A stretch of 64,000 bases of DNA from Alteribacter aurantiacus DSM 18675 (GTDB lineage Bacteria > Bacillota > Bacilli > Bacillales > Salisediminibacteriaceae): the NCBI RefSeq assembly GCF_000429705.1, contig NZ_KE386941.1, positions 2,158,781 to 2,222,780 on the forward strand. Reading direction: 5' to 3'. The notes beneath the pieces are model-generated. The model worked only from the letters and a program-made list of their open reading frames with translations. It was not told the origin of the DNA and made no database searches. Each line of letters opens with the position of its first letter. Position 1 is the stretch's first letter. Positions 1 to 8,012 of this stretch are shown here, piece by piece. The translations under genes were made by a program, and so were the position numbers.

Positions 1-20
1 TTTATCGCTAAAGGTTTCAT
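1..20 (-). CDS. 5' end of an unidentified gene leaving the window
   Basis: An ATG read leftward from position 20 follows an AGGAGGG ribosome site at 26-32 and opens the frame M-K-P-L-A-I before the edge. It lies beyond the terminator of the thioredoxin-like gene, so it would be a separate transcription unit. Only six codons are visible, so no product can be named. Confidence 0.4.
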
Positions 21-138
21 AATACCCTCCTGTATTCGCGGGATTCTAATGTATTTTAACACGTAGGACCAGAGATACAAAGGAATTGGGTTTAGTGGTG
101 TGATAAGGCAACGCCAAAGGATCATTCGTAGAGAAAAT

Positions 139-180
139 AAAAGCACTGAAAAAGGTATGGTTTCCTTTTTCAGTGCTTTT
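139..180. terminator. Strong hairpin terminator after ytpP
   Basis: A perfect 17-bp stem (139-155 with 164-180) has an 8-nt loop and a T-rich tail in both directions. It ends the leftward PTS-permease/thioredoxin unit just after the stop codon at 188. Confidence 0.85.
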
Positions 181-187
181 TTATAAC

Positions 188-508
188 TTATTTAGCGTCG
201 GCTTTCTCGATAAACTGCTTAATTTCTTCTGGGGTTTTGCGATCTTTACTAACAAAACGGTCTACTTCTTTACCATTTTTAAAGAAGAGAAAGCTTGGAA
301 TACCAAAAATCTCAAGCTCCTGACATTGTTCAATGAATGTATCCCGATCCATTTTATAAAAAGAAAGGTGAGAGAATGTCTCTTCAATTTCAGGTAATGC
401 CGGCTCAATCACGACACAGTCAGGGCACCAGCCTGCTGTAAACATTATTACTGCCCCGTCCTCTTGCTTTACTTCTTCAAATTGTTCTGTTGTTTGGATT
501 GAAATCAT
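188..508 (-). CDS. ytpP: Thioredoxin-like protein YtpP
   Basis: A 106-residue cytosolic protein with a single thioredoxin fold. The active site reads W-C-P-D-C near residue 30, in place of the W-C-G-P-C of TrxA, and a cis-proline segment (G-I-P-S-F) follows near residue 70. This fits the YtpP family of thioredoxin-like proteins, which are presumed thiol-disulfide oxidoreductases whose substrates are not settled. The ATG start has an AGGAGG site 8 nt upstream. It lies 12 bp after the PTS permease gene and is probably co-transcribed with it; a strong terminator follows. The family call is secure, the physiological role is not. Confidence 0.88.
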   Translation of the reverse strand: MISIQTTEQFEEVKQEDGAVIMFTAGWCPDCVVIEPALPEIEETFSHLSFYKMDRDTFIEQCQELEIFGIPSFLFFKNGKEVDRFVSKDRKTPEEIKQFIEKADAK

Positions 509-520
509 GTTTAGCGCCTC

Positions 521-1531
521 CTAAGTTTGATTAATTTTCATGTCTCCAAATTGAATAAGCCCTCTTTTTCTCAAGTACTCTGATAATAAAATACTAATCA
601 AAGCTGGTCCAATAAAGTGCATGAGTAAAACCATTATTGCCACGTCCCATGTGAATCCCATCGTGTTAAAAGCCATGATCTGACCTACAAATCCGCTTGT
701 ACCCATTCCCGCACCTTCTTTAGAGTTTTCCATTTGAAAGATGACAGTGGATACCGGTCCTAGGATAGCAGCAGCCATTGTTGGCGGAAGGAGAATCCAT
801 GGATTTTTAACGACGTTAGCAATTTGGAGCATGGATGTGCCGATGCCAAGGGCAATGAGTCCGGACAACTTGTTTTCCCTGTAACTACTAACTGCAAAAC
901 CGATCATTTGAGCAGCACAGCCGACTACGGCGGCTCCCGCAGCAAGTCCTTCAAGGCCTAAGATGATGGCAATGGCAGCACTTGAGATCGGCGCCGTTAA
1001 TGCAAGTCCCATTAAAACGGCGACAACAATCCCCATCACAAACGGTTGCTGTTCCGTGGCCCACATCACAAGCTGACCGAACCCTTGCATCCCAGATTGA
1101 ATACCAGGGCCGATCACTGTTGCAACCGTGACACCAGTCATGATCGTGACAAGTGGGGTCACAATGATGTCGATTTTCGTTTCTTTTGATACAAGCTTCC
1201 CAAATTCCGTAGACAAAAGAGCGGCAATAAAAGCACCAGCCGGTCCACCTAGTTCTGCTCCTGCTGCGCCACTAATGACTGCAGCAAACAATACGAGCCT
1301 TGGGGCTTTTAATCCATATGCTACCGCAACCCCAATCGCTGGTCCCACAAGACTCATAGCTGTTTCCCCCACAGAGACTAACCATGGAATATGTAATTGA
1401 ACGCCAACAGTCTGAATGATTAATCCGATAATGAGTGAAGAAAACAGTCCCAGAGCCATATAGCTTAAAGCATCAATGATATATGACTGAAAAGAAGGCT
1501 GAATGCCTTTCTTCTTCAAAAAATCTTTCAT
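521..1531 (-). CDS. PTS-type membrane permease, IIC domain only
   Basis: About 336 residues with roughly eight to ten hydrophobic segments rich in Gly and Ala. The conserved S-S-A-A-I-A-I stretch and overall pattern match the PTS EIIC_2 family of stand-alone IIC-like permeases. The ATG at 1531 is preferred over the GTG at 1537 because the AAAGGTGA site ends 9 nt before the ATG but only 3 nt before the GTG. No EIIA or EIIB gene is nearby, so transport may not be phosphorylation-coupled, or it may use partners encoded elsewhere. The substrate is unknown. It is the first gene of a two-gene unit with ytpP. Confidence 0.8.
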   Translation of the reverse strand: MKDFLKKKGIQPSFQSYIIDALSYMALGLFSSLIIGLIIQTVGVQLHIPWLVSVGETAMSLVGPAIGVAVAYGLKAPRLVLFAAVISGAAGAELGGPAGAFIAALLSTEFGKLVSKETKIDIIVTPLVTIMTGVTVATVIGPGIQSGMQGFGQLVMWATEQQPFVMGIVVAVLMGLALTAPISSAAIAIILGLEGLAAGAAVVGCAAQMIGFAVSSYRENKLSGLIALGIGTSMLQIANVVKNPWILLPPTMAAAILGPVSTVIFQMENSKEGAGMGTSGFVGQIMAFNTMGFTWDVAIMVLLMHFIGPALISILLSEYLRKRGLIQFGDMKINQT

Positions 1532-1567
1532 GTCCACTTGTCACCTTTCGCCATTAAATAAAAAAGA

Positions 1568-1591
1568 AGAATAAGGGTTCCCCCTTATTCT
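1568..1591 (-). terminator. Terminator of the lipoprotein gene
   Basis: A perfect 10-bp stem with a 4-nt loop lies just after the stop codon at 1598 and is followed on the minus strand by a T-rich run. Confidence 0.8.
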
Positions 1592-1597
1592 ACCTAA

Positions 1598-2113
1598 TTA
1601 CTCTTTTGTTTGCACAGACTGGACCATTTTAAACATCATTTCAGCATCATTCAATACATCTTCTAGTGGACTGATTGAAGTTGCTTTAATGCTGTTGTAG
1701 CCGGCCATCACCTGATACGTTTCATCCTCAACTTGTTGAATGATCAAATAGCCTCGGTCACCATTTGAATGATAAAGTTTCACATATTCCGGCTCGCCGT
1801 TGATTCGCTGGGCTTCCAAAAGCTCCTCTTCCGTTTCGAAGTGACCCACGTCTCCTGCAAATACAAGATAATGGCGCTCGTCATTAGTTAACACAAGGTT
1901 GTACAAATCTTCATCTTCAACAGAAAGATGGTTTGGTTTATATATAGATAAGTAATTGTTTTCGTAGTTTGTTTCGCCAGGAGTGGCGTCCATTTTCGCT
2001 TCAAATGTTTCGTCCGCGCTTGCCATCACGTCTTCTTCAGTAACCGAACACGCCGAAAGGATCAAAACAGCAGACAAAATGAGAATCGAGAAACGTCCCT
2101 TATTCAAAAACAC
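1598..2113 (-). CDS. Small secreted lipoprotein of unknown function
   Basis: A 171-residue protein with a lipoprotein signal peptide: basic start, hydrophobic core and lipobox L-S-A-C with the lipidated Cys near residue 22. The mature part is acidic and has no motif I recognise. The GTG start at 2113 is supported by a GGGAGG site 9 nt upstream. It has its own terminator and is transcribed towards the PTS permease gene. It is expected to be anchored outside the membrane. Extracytoplasmic lipoproteins of this size are common in Bacillaceae, and I cannot assign a role. Confidence 0.8.
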   Translation of the reverse strand: MFLNKGRFSILILSAVLILSACSVTEEDVMASADETFEAKMDATPGETNYENNYLSIYKPNHLSVEDEDLYNLVLTNDERHYLVFAGDVGHFETEEELLEAQRINGEPEYVKLYHSNGDRGYLIIQQVEDETYQVMAGYNSIKATSISPLEDVLNDAEMMFKMVQSVQTKE

Positions 2114-2294
2114 ACCAATGTACCTCCCACTTTAGATTCATATTTCTCCACAAATCCATGATATACCTAACCAAAAAAGCCTGACAACCCTTTTTCGACA
2201 ATTTATGCACAAGAAAGGTTTTCCTTATTCTTTGGCAAGGATGGTGTAAGCGGTTAAAATAGAGGAGAAATCATTCAATAGAGGAGTGTTTACA

Positions 2295-2741
2295 GTGGAA
2301 TTGACCGTATATTTAGCAGGACAAATTCACGACAATTGGCGTGAAGAAGTAAAAAACAAAGCAAAAGAGCGCAACCTTCCATTGAACTTTGTCGGCCCAA
2401 TGGAAAACCACTCCAGGTCTGATGAGATTGGTGAGGAAATCTTGGGAGAGCAGCCCGATGCTATTTATAAAGACGATCGCGCATCGGACTTTAATAATCT
2501 GCGCACGCAAGTCCTCATGGGAAAGTCAGACATTGTCATCGCCCTTTTTGGTGAGAAGTACAAGCAATGGAATAGTGCCATGGATGCTTCGACTGCCATC
2601 AGTCTGAACAAACCATTGATCATTGTTCGTCCTAAGGACCTTCATCATCCACTAAAAGAGCTATCCAACAAAGCGAACGTTACAGTGGAAAAAGTGGATC
2701 AAGCCCTTCAAGCCATCGAATATATTTTCGATACAGAATAA
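2295..2741 (+). CDS. ytoQ: YtoQ family protein
   Basis: A 148-residue cytosolic protein that matches the YtoQ family in length and in its opening motif (Y-L-A-G-Q-I-H). The fold is thought to resemble nucleoside 2-deoxyribosyltransferases, but the reaction is not established. The GTG at 2295 is chosen over the upstream GTG at 2286 because the upstream one lies inside the GAGGAG ribosome site. It sits beside ytoP and ytzB relatives as in Bacillus subtilis. Confidence 0.85.
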   Translation: MELTVYLAGQIHDNWREEVKNKAKERNLPLNFVGPMENHSRSDEIGEEILGEQPDAIYKDDRASDFNNLRTQVLMGKSDIVIALFGEKYKQWNSAMDASTAISLNKPLIIVRPKDLHHPLKELSNKANVTVEKVDQALQAIEYIFDTE

Positions 2742-2766
2742 CTTTTGAACATATGATTCGGTGCTA

Positions 2767-2802
2767 CTTATCCAGTAGGATTTAAACTTCTTACTGGATA
2801 AG
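2767..2802. terminator. Inverted repeat between convergent genes
   Basis: A perfect 11-bp stem (2767-2777 with 2792-2802) lies between the convergent ytoQ and DUF84 genes. It has no T-run, so it is at best a weak terminator for either strand. Confidence 0.5.
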
Positions 2803-3315
2803 CTACACCTGTTTATGAAAGAGGTATTGACCATAAACCAGCTTCACAACGTGGCTGAACATGTCAGCTCGCGAGACAAGACCTGACGTAAGGATGCCTA
2901 CCGTTCCATCCCCTTTTCTCACATCCGTTAGCCCTGTGTATGCGTCAATCACATCCCCTAGCTCTCGTCCCCTTCTCACTTTTTTTGCAAGACCAGCAGG
3001 CAAAGGAATACGAGCACCGCCTCCAATAAACACACGACCTTCTCTTGTGGCTAGGGCTCCCCAATTACAAAGATACATCTCATCTCCCTCTTCAATAACA
3101 CCACCTTCAAGACCAATCCCAATATCCGCTCCCGCTTCTTTCACTAAGAAATAAGCTCTGTTCATGGCTCCTTCTTTCGTTTCCACGTCTGTCATGGGTT
3201 GAGCTGATACGTGAGAGGGGACCGTCATTCCCTGCACGGAATACTCTTTATCCAATACACTCTTTACTGCTTCAAGTTTAGCCGGGTTCATTGAACCTAC
3301 CATTACTACCTTCAC
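2803..3315 (-). CDS. DUF84 (YjjX-type) inosine/xanthosine triphosphatase
   Basis: About 170 residues from a GTG start at 3315, matching the usual length of the YjjX/DUF84 family. That family hydrolyses non-canonical purine nucleotides such as ITP and XTP and so keeps the nucleotide pool clean. The start motif V-G-S-M-N-P-A-K (nucleotide-binding S-x-N-P-x-K) and the central I-G-L-E-G-G-V are visible. The longer frame to 3369 runs through the ytoP terminator hairpin and is rejected. It lies downstream of ytoP on the same strand and may receive readthrough. Confidence 0.82.
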   Translation of the reverse strand: MKVVMVGSMNPAKLEAVKSVLDKEYSVQGMTVPSHVSAQPMTDVETKEGAMNRAYFLVKEAGADIGIGLEGGVIEEGDEMYLCNWGALATREGRVFIGGGARIPLPAGLAKKVRRGRELGDVIDAYTGLTDVRKGDGTVGILTSGLVSRADMFSHVVKLVYGQYLFHKQV

Positions 3316-3338
3316 ATTCTTTACACCCTTTATAAAAA

Positions 3339-3373
3339 GAGAAGCTGCCTCTCTTTTAAGAAGCAGCACTCTC
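3339..3373 (-). terminator. Hairpin between ytoP and the DUF84 gene
   Basis: A GCTGC/GCAGC-centred stem (3344-3348 with 3363-3367, extended by flanking pairs) is followed on the minus strand by CTTTTTAT. It fits an intrinsic terminator after ytoP, perhaps partial because the next gene starts 24 nt later. Confidence 0.6.
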
Positions 3374-3381
3374 CATTTCTT

Positions 3382-4455
3382 TTATGAATTTGAACGAATC
3401 GCTTCGACTGTAGCCTTGTCCGTCTTTCTGGCAAGTGTCTTAATCAGTTCTTTTGCCGCATCATAATCGTCAATGTGGACAATGGAAGAAGAAGTATGAA
3501 TGTAACGTGAGCAAATGCCGATCACCGCTGACGGTACTCCGTTACCTGAAGTGTGAACACGCCCTGCATCCGTCCCTCCTTGAGAAATAAAGAACTGGTA
3601 CGGAATGTTGTTGGACTCGGCCGTATCTAAAATAAACTCTCTTATTCCTCTGTGAGTGATCATCGTACGGTCAAAAATTCGGAGTAGCGCTCCCTTACCT
3701 AAGTGACCAAAGGCGTCCTTTTCACCAGAGGCATCGTTCGCTGGACTCGCATCCATAGCATAGAAAATGTCAGGCTGAATCATGTTCGCAGCCACTTGGG
3801 CCCCGCGAAGGCCGACTTCTTCTTGAACCGTTGCACCAGAATAAAGCATGTTCGGTGTTTTCTCGTCTTTTAATTCTTTTAATAACTCAATGGCAAGTCC
3901 ACAACCGTATCGGTTATCCCATGCTTTAGCAAGGATCTTCTTCTCATTGGCCATTCGCTCCATCGGACAAACAGGGACAACTTGCTGTCCTGGTTTAACG
4001 CCAATCCGTTCGGCATCGGCACGGTCATCGGCACCAATATCAATGTACATATGCTTAATGTCCATTGGCTTCTTTCGTTTTGCTTCATCTAGCAAGTGTG
4101 GGGGAATTGAACCAATCACTCCCGTTACAGGACCGTTGTCTGTAATGATGTGAAGACGCTGTGCTAAAAGAACTTGACTCCACCATCCCCCAAGGGTTTG
4201 AAAACGAATTAACCCTTTGTCGGTAATTTGCGTAACCATAAATCCTACTTCGTCCATGTGGCCGGCAACCATCACTTTAGGTCCGTTTTCGTCCCCTTTT
4301 TTCACACCGAACACGCCGCCCAGGCCGTCTTGAATGACTTCGTCGCTGTACTTTTCAAGCTCGCTCTTCATGTACTTACGGACTTGATGTTCAAATCCAG
4401 GCGCGCCCGGTAACTGAGTTAAAGTCTCAAACATTTGATACGTTTCTTTATTCAT
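3382..4455 (-). CDS. ytoP: M42 family metallo-aminopeptidase YtoP
   Basis: A 357-residue cytosolic enzyme of the M42 (glutamyl aminopeptidase/endoglucanase-like) family, which forms large tetrahedral complexes and trims peptides. Metal-site motifs are visible in order: A-G-H-M-D-E-V-G near residue 66, A-W-D-N-R near residue 178, Q-E-E-V-G-L-R-G near residue 212 and the H of I-H-T-S-S near the C-terminus. The ATG has a GGGAG site. It lies divergent from ytzB as in Bacillus subtilis. The family is certain; the natural substrate is not known. Confidence 0.92.
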   Translation of the reverse strand: MNKETYQMFETLTQLPGAPGFEHQVRKYMKSELEKYSDEVIQDGLGGVFGVKKGDENGPKVMVAGHMDEVGFMVTQITDKGLIRFQTLGGWWSQVLLAQRLHIITDNGPVTGVIGSIPPHLLDEAKRKKPMDIKHMYIDIGADDRADAERIGVKPGQQVVPVCPMERMANEKKILAKAWDNRYGCGLAIELLKELKDEKTPNMLYSGATVQEEVGLRGAQVAANMIQPDIFYAMDASPANDASGEKDAFGHLGKGALLRIFDRTMITHRGIREFILDTAESNNIPYQFFISQGGTDAGRVHTSGNGVPSAVIGICSRYIHTSSSIVHIDDYDAAKELIKTLARKTDKATVEAIRSNS

Positions 4456-4652
4456 AACAATCTCCCTTCAGGGTTCTTAAGTATGTATATCTTCTAGTTT
4501 AACGAAATCGTAAAAATCTTTCCACTTTTTCGATGAACGAAATAAAAGGATCAAGATTTGGCATTTTTTTCTCCATTCGCTATACTTAAGATTGGGCACA
4601 CAAATGAACAATAACCATATAAACTAATCATTCGCTTAGGACGGTGAGCAAA

Positions 4653-4973
4653 ATGAGTTGGAAACGTTTTATCGCAGGTGTAGGAGTCGGTGTTGCTGTT
4701 GCATGGTTTGCTAAAGATCAGCTAGAACAAACAAGCTGTAACCTCTCACCTGAACGAGCACTTAAACTGGTCAAACGAAAAATGAAAGACTTCGGCACTA
4801 TCGATGGTTCTTGGATTCATATGATGGCGGAGGATTTCAAAAGCGATAACCTCACCTATTCTGTGTATCGTGGCGGGGTTTCATGTACCATTGACGGAAA
4901 GCTTCATGCCTTCGAGTTTCTAGTCGACGCTTCTACAGGAACGATATTAAAATTAAAAAGACAAGAAGATTAG
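4653..4973 (+). CDS. ytzB: PepSY-domain membrane-anchored protein YtzB
   Basis: About 106 residues. An N-terminal hydrophobic segment (residues 3-20) is followed by a single PepSY domain with the typical V-D-A-S-T-G-T-I-L ending. PepSY domains are thought to inhibit or modulate proteases or to bind small ligands at the cell surface. The ATG at 4653 gives the M-S-W-K start expected for this family; a GTG at 4644 would add three residues. It lies just before two secreted proteases, so a link to protease control is possible but unproven. Confidence 0.8.
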   Translation: MSWKRFIAGVGVGVAVAWFAKDQLEQTSCNLSPERALKLVKRKMKDFGTIDGSWIHMMAEDFKSDNLTYSVYRGGVSCTIDGKLHAFEFLVDASTGTILKLKRQED

Positions 4974-4978
4974 TGAAG

Positions 4979-5008
4979 AAGTCCCATCTCCGTGGTGGGG
5001 CTTTTTTT
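4979..5008 (+). terminator. Terminator of ytzB
   Basis: An 8-bp stem flanks a short loop and is followed by a run of seven T residues, starting 5 bp after the ytzB stop codon. Confidence 0.85.
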
Positions 5009-5112
5009 ATTCCACAGCTACCATTCCTATATCAAAAGAACTATAAAACGATCAAAAATGACACAGTTATCTCAAAAAACAGGAAATAGGACCCTTAAAT
5101 TAAATATCTGAT

Positions 5113-5129
5113 TATTCTAAATTTTAGTA
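5113..5129. promoter_or_regulatory. Candidate operator half-site upstream of the first protease
   Basis: CTAAATTTTAG (5117-5127) is an 11-bp palindrome, and ATTTTAGTA (5121-5129) is also one arm of the perfect palindrome found upstream of the second protease at 7754-7772. The sharing suggests a common regulator, but the region is AT-rich and chance is possible. Confidence 0.35.
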
Positions 5130-5271
5130 CTTCAGATTCAAGGAAGAAAATACTTTTAAGTGGAAATTATTACAGGAAAGTGATTTACAGGAATCTTTTG
5201 CGTAGGGAGGACGCATGTAAAAAGAACTGTATCTTACACCAAGTAAATCTATCAATTTAGGGGGAATGAAT

Positions 5272-7698
5272 GTGAAAGCTACTTTCACACGTACGATGTT
5301 GTCGTTCTTAGCTGTATTGTTGATTGTCTCCTCGTTTGCACCTATGGGTTCTGCCAATAGTGACCGTGAGCTCGAGACCGGGGAACTCTTTGGTAGTTAC
5401 GACCTATCTTCAAGTGATGAAGTAACAGTCATTGTCGAGTTGGATGAGCCATCGATTGTTGAAGCAAAAAGCAAAGGTAAATCACAAACGAAAGGAAACT
5501 TGCAACGTGTGCGGGAAGACGTAATTGATGACGTACATAGTGCTGCTCCAAATAGTGATGTTAACCGCGAATACGATTATGTATTCTCAGGGTTCTCTGT
5601 TGAACTTCCACAAAACGAGATTGGTAGTTTGCTAAGTGTAGACGGGGTTAAAGCCGTTTATCCGGATGTGGAGTATCAGGTGGATGCGTTTGAATTTGAA
5701 GAAGTAACAAGCGAGACATTCTCACCTGCTATGTTTGATAGTGCTCCTTTCATTGGATCAGAGGATGCATGGGACTTGGGTTACACAGGTGAAGGAGTAA
5801 CTGTAGCCGTAATTGATACAGGTACAGATTATACTCACCCTGATCTTGCTCACGCTTTTGGAGATTACAAAGGATGGGATTTTGTAGATAACAATGATGA
5901 TCCGCAGGAAACACCTCCTGGTGACCCACGTGGTGGATCTACGACTCATGGCACCCATGTTGCCGGGACAGTAGCAGCAAATGGACAAATTAAAGGAGTT
6001 GCTCCTGAGGCAACACTTCTTGCTTATCGAGTATTAGGTCCTGGTGGTTCAGGTACAACTGAAAATGTTGTAGCAGGAATTGAGCGCGCTGTGCAAGATG
6101 GCGCTGATGTAATGAACCTTTCATTAGGAAATTCATTAAACAACCCTGACTGGGCTACTTCAATTGCTCTCGATTGGGCAATGGCTGAAGGGGTTGTTGC
6201 TGTAACTTCAAATGGAAACTCCGGCCCGAATAACTGGACAGTCGGTTCACCCGGAACATCACGTGAAGCGATTTCAGTAGGCGCTACTCGTCTTCCTTAC
6301 AATGTGTTTAGCGCAGAGATCTTGACTTCCGAAGGCGTTGAATATACGAGTGCTAAAGTGATGGGCTTTCCTAATGAAGAAGAACTTCTTGCACTAAACG
6401 AAAAAGAGTATGAGTTTGTACATGTTGGTCTTGGTTCCCCTGCTGACTTCGAAGGTAAAGATCTAAACGGAAAGATTGCATTGATTTCCCGTGGAGAATA
6501 TCCATTTGTTGATAAAGCAACAAATGCAAAAAATGCCGGGGCGGTAGGAGCTATCATTTACAATAACGTAGCTGGTGAACAACCCGACGTACCAGGTATG
6601 GCAGTTGCGACGATTAAAACTACTTTAGCAGACGGACAAAAGTTGCTTGCTGAACTAGAAGCAGGGAACAATACGGTTTCGTTTAACATTGAAGAAACCG
6701 GCGAAGTCGGAGAAACCGTTGCAGACTTTTCTTCCCGTGGCCCAGTAATGAACACTTGGATGATTAAACCAGATGTTTCAGCACCTGGTGTAAACATTAC
6801 AAGTACAATACCTACTCACAATCCTAACAACCCGCATGGTTATGGAGCATCTCAGGGAACAAGTATGGCAGCGCCTCACGTAGCTGGTGCGGCAGCCCTT
6901 GTCCTTGATAAGTACCCTAACTGGAGTGTAGACAACGTAAAAGCTGCGTTAATGAATACAGCTGAAGACATGATCAACCCAACTACTGGAAAAAGCTACC
7001 CTCACAACACACAAGGTGCCGGAAGCATTCGAGTGGTCGAAGCTCTTACTACTGAAACATTGGTAGCACCAGGGTCTCACTCTTTCGGTAAATTTGTAAA
7101 AGAGAACGGCCGCCAAGTTGAGCGCCAACACTTTGAAATTACGAATCTTTCTAATGAGCGTAAGCGTTACACAATGAATGTTGAGTTCCATGATCCTAAG
7201 GCAGCTGATGGAATTAAAGTAAACACGAGCAACAACCTTCAAGTCCAGCCTGGTAAAACACAAAAGGTGAACATGAACGTTCAAGTGAATGCAAGTGGAC
7301 TTAAAGCTGGATATTACGAGGCTACAATCACATTAGCTCATGGTTCAGAAGTGATTGAAGTCCCATCCATCCTCTTTATAGGAGAGCCTGATTACCCACG
7401 TGTAACTGGAGCATCATTAAGTGGTAATAGTGGTAACTACACAGTAAGCTCTACTCTTCCCGGGGGAGCGGATAAACTAGAGTACAGCCTTCTTCATTTG
7501 ACACCAGCAGGTGGAATTGGTGGTTCGATAGAAACTATAAAAATTACTGAAAATGTAAAAGCACCTGGACATTCTTTTTCATGGGATGGAAATTTGAAAA
7601 ACGGTAATCAATTACCGAACGGTCAATACGTTCTAGGTGTTAACGCTGAAAAAGGTGGTATATCTACTGTTAGATATTACCTCGTAACTAAAAACTAG
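5272..7698 (+). CDS. Secreted subtilisin-like serine protease (Vpr-like), copy 1
   Basis: About 808 residues, close to the length of Bacillus Vpr. Order: signal peptide ending near A-N-S (about residue 28), I9-type inhibitor propeptide (about 45-140), S8 catalytic domain with Asp near 182 (V-I-D-T-G), His near 226 (H-G-T-H-V-A-G) and Ser near 531 (G-T-S-M-A-A-P-H), a PA domain inserted around 370-460, then a C-terminal beta-rich domain. All triad residues are intact, so activity is likely. The GTG at 5272 lies 7 nt after GGGGG; the ATG at 5266 lies only 1 nt after it and is disfavoured. A close paralogue follows on the same strand. It probably acts outside the cell in protein scavenging. Confidence 0.92.
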   Translation: MKATFTRTMLSFLAVLLIVSSFAPMGSANSDRELETGELFGSYDLSSSDEVTVIVELDEPSIVEAKSKGKSQTKGNLQRVREDVIDDVHSAAPNSDVNREYDYVFSGFSVELPQNEIGSLLSVDGVKAVYPDVEYQVDAFEFEEVTSETFSPAMFDSAPFIGSEDAWDLGYTGEGVTVAVIDTGTDYTHPDLAHAFGDYKGWDFVDNNDDPQETPPGDPRGGSTTHGTHVAGTVAANGQIKGVAPEATLLAYRVLGPGGSGTTENVVAGIERAVQDGADVMNLSLGNSLNNPDWATSIALDWAMAEGVVAVTSNGNSGPNNWTVGSPGTSREAISVGATRLPYNVFSAEILTSEGVEYTSAKVMGFPNEEELLALNEKEYEFVHVGLGSPADFEGKDLNGKIALISRGEYPFVDKATNAKNAGAVGAIIYNNVAGEQPDVPGMAVATIKTTLADGQKLLAELEAGNNTVSFNIEETGEVGETVADFSSRGPVMNTWMIKPDVSAPGVNITSTIPTHNPNNPHGYGASQGTSMAAPHVAGAAALVLDKYPNWSVDNVKAALMNTAEDMINPTTGKSYPHNTQGAGSIRVVEALTTETLVAPGSHSFGKFVKENGRQVERQHFEITNLSNERKRYTMNVEFHDPKAADGIKVNTSNNLQVQPGKTQKVNMNVQVNASGLKAGYYEATITLAHGSEVIEVPSILFIGEPDYPRVTGASLSGNSGNYTVSSTLPGGADKLEYSLLHLTPAGGIGGSIETIKITENVKAPGHSFSWDGNLKNGNQLPNGQYVLGVNAEKGGISTVRYYLVTKN

Positions 7699-7709
7699 AC
7701 TTAATAAGT

Positions 7710-7736
7710 AGAGACCGCACCCGCGGTCTCTTTTTA
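7710..7736 (+). terminator. Terminator of protease copy 1
   Basis: A perfect 9-bp stem (7710-7718 with 7723-7731) has a 4-nt loop and is followed by TTTTATTT. Confidence 0.9.
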
Positions 7737-7753
7737 TTTACCTAAAACAATAG

Positions 7754-7772
7754 TACTAAAATTATTTTAGTA
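7754..7772. promoter_or_regulatory. Perfect 19-bp palindrome upstream of protease copy 2
   Basis: TACTAAAATTATTTTAGTA has two 9-nt arms around one central base. A 1-nt loop cannot form a stable RNA hairpin, so a DNA operator is the better reading. It sits about 240 bp upstream of the next protease start. A half-site also occurs upstream of copy 1. Confidence 0.45.
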
Positions 7773-8012
7773 TTATTATCCTCTTACGTAGTCACTTAGA
7801 CCTAAACACCACTATTACCAACACTTTCCTCCAAACCCTAAACTTTTCTGATTTTTCCCACTTTTGTTACTTTTGTCCGACGACTCGGTAATATATTCCC
7901 TGTAGACTTTTAGATAGACGAAATTTTTTGTCAATTAGGGGTGAGGAAAGTCGGAGGAAAACCTTCTTTTCTAAATTGCCTACTAATCATCTATGTATAG
8001 GGGGAATTGAAC

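Noticed and set aside
2767..2802. Riboswitch near ytoQ
   Set aside because: A simple inverted repeat between convergent gene ends; no conserved riboswitch core.
5203..5220. Start-stop leader (ATG TAA) behind AGGGAGG upstream of protease copy 1
   Set aside because: Spacing to the ATG is only 4 nt, it is not conserved before copy 2, and chance is likely.
6949..7284. Antisense frames opposite the two proteases
   Set aside because: Several occur at corresponding places in both copies only because the sense genes are homologous; none has a ribosome site.
7842..7856. CodY box upstream of protease copy 2
   Set aside because: At least four mismatches to the 15-bp consensus in an AT-rich region; too weak to claim.
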